From: Planctomycetaceae bacterium
Lineage (GTDB): Bacteria > Planctomycetota > Planctomycetia > Pirellulales > Pirellulaceae
Assembly (NCBI GenBank): GCA_002862265.1
Contig: PKCQ01000414.1
Coordinates: 1-5,211, forward strand
DNA length: 5,211 nucleotides
Direction of reading: 5' to 3'
Positions 5,211-5,211 of the stretch are shown here, piece after piece; within the stretch, counting starts at the first letter, position 1, and each line of letters begins with the position of its first letter. The notes beneath the pieces are model-generated. The model saw nothing but the letters and a program-made list of their open reading frames with translations. It ran no database searches and was not told the DNA's origin. A program made the translations under genes and the position numbers.

Positions 5211-5211
5211 A

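Noticed and set aside
5202..5211. CCCTAA at the window end, resembling a telomere repeat.
   Set aside because: It occurs once as a variant of a 9-base unit; a bacterial chromosome is indicated and there is no 6-base periodicity.
5079..5211. CRISPR array.
   Set aside because: The units are 9 bases and directly adjacent, with no spacers; no cas genes are present.

Overview
The window looks like an ordinary chromosomal stretch from a planctomycete, most likely of the Pirellulaceae (Rhodopirellula type). This is inferred from gene content, not from a marker gene. It holds a short membrane-anchored leucine-rich-repeat protein of planctomycete style, a two-gene unit pairing a conserved-looking hypothetical with a membrane-anchored alpha/beta hydrolase, several very small membrane proteins, generous intergenic space, and base composition near half GC. 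No phage, plasmid, insertion sequence, CRISPR array or RNA gene is visible.

Left part (1-2100). A minus-strand fragment of a binding-protein-dependent ABC transporter permease runs off the left edge; it has no ATG and apparently lacks the first membrane helix. A gap of about 250 bases with a small inverted repeat separates it from a divergent plus-strand operon. The operon has a 162-residue soluble hypothetical protein (667-1155) joined by a TAATG overlap to an alpha/beta hydrolase (1155-2048). The hydrolase has an N-terminal membrane anchor and a recognisable Ser-Asp-His triad.

Middle (2100-3840). A roughly 1 kb low-coding stretch contains a small two-helix membrane protein broken by a one-base frameshift (2356-2612), with overlapping inverted repeats directly against its start codon. 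It also holds a weak 72-residue ORF and a strong hairpin at 3039-3062. Next comes a 222-residue LRR protein with one N-terminal membrane segment (3100-3768), followed by a convincing intrinsic terminator (3805-3839).

Right part (3840-5211). A minus-strand 79-residue two-helix membrane protein (4094-4333) has a good ribosome-binding site and a terminator-like hairpin. A second small minus-strand membrane-protein reading frame (4581-4876) also appears split by a one-base shift. The window ends in two short arrays of a 9-base tandem repeat (consensus AGTAGCCTA), both closing with an ACCCTA variant unit; the second reaches the window edge.

I see no clear multi-gene novel system. The items most worth a second look are the two frameshifted small membrane proteins, the 9-base repeat arrays, and the coupled hypothetical-hydrolase pair.
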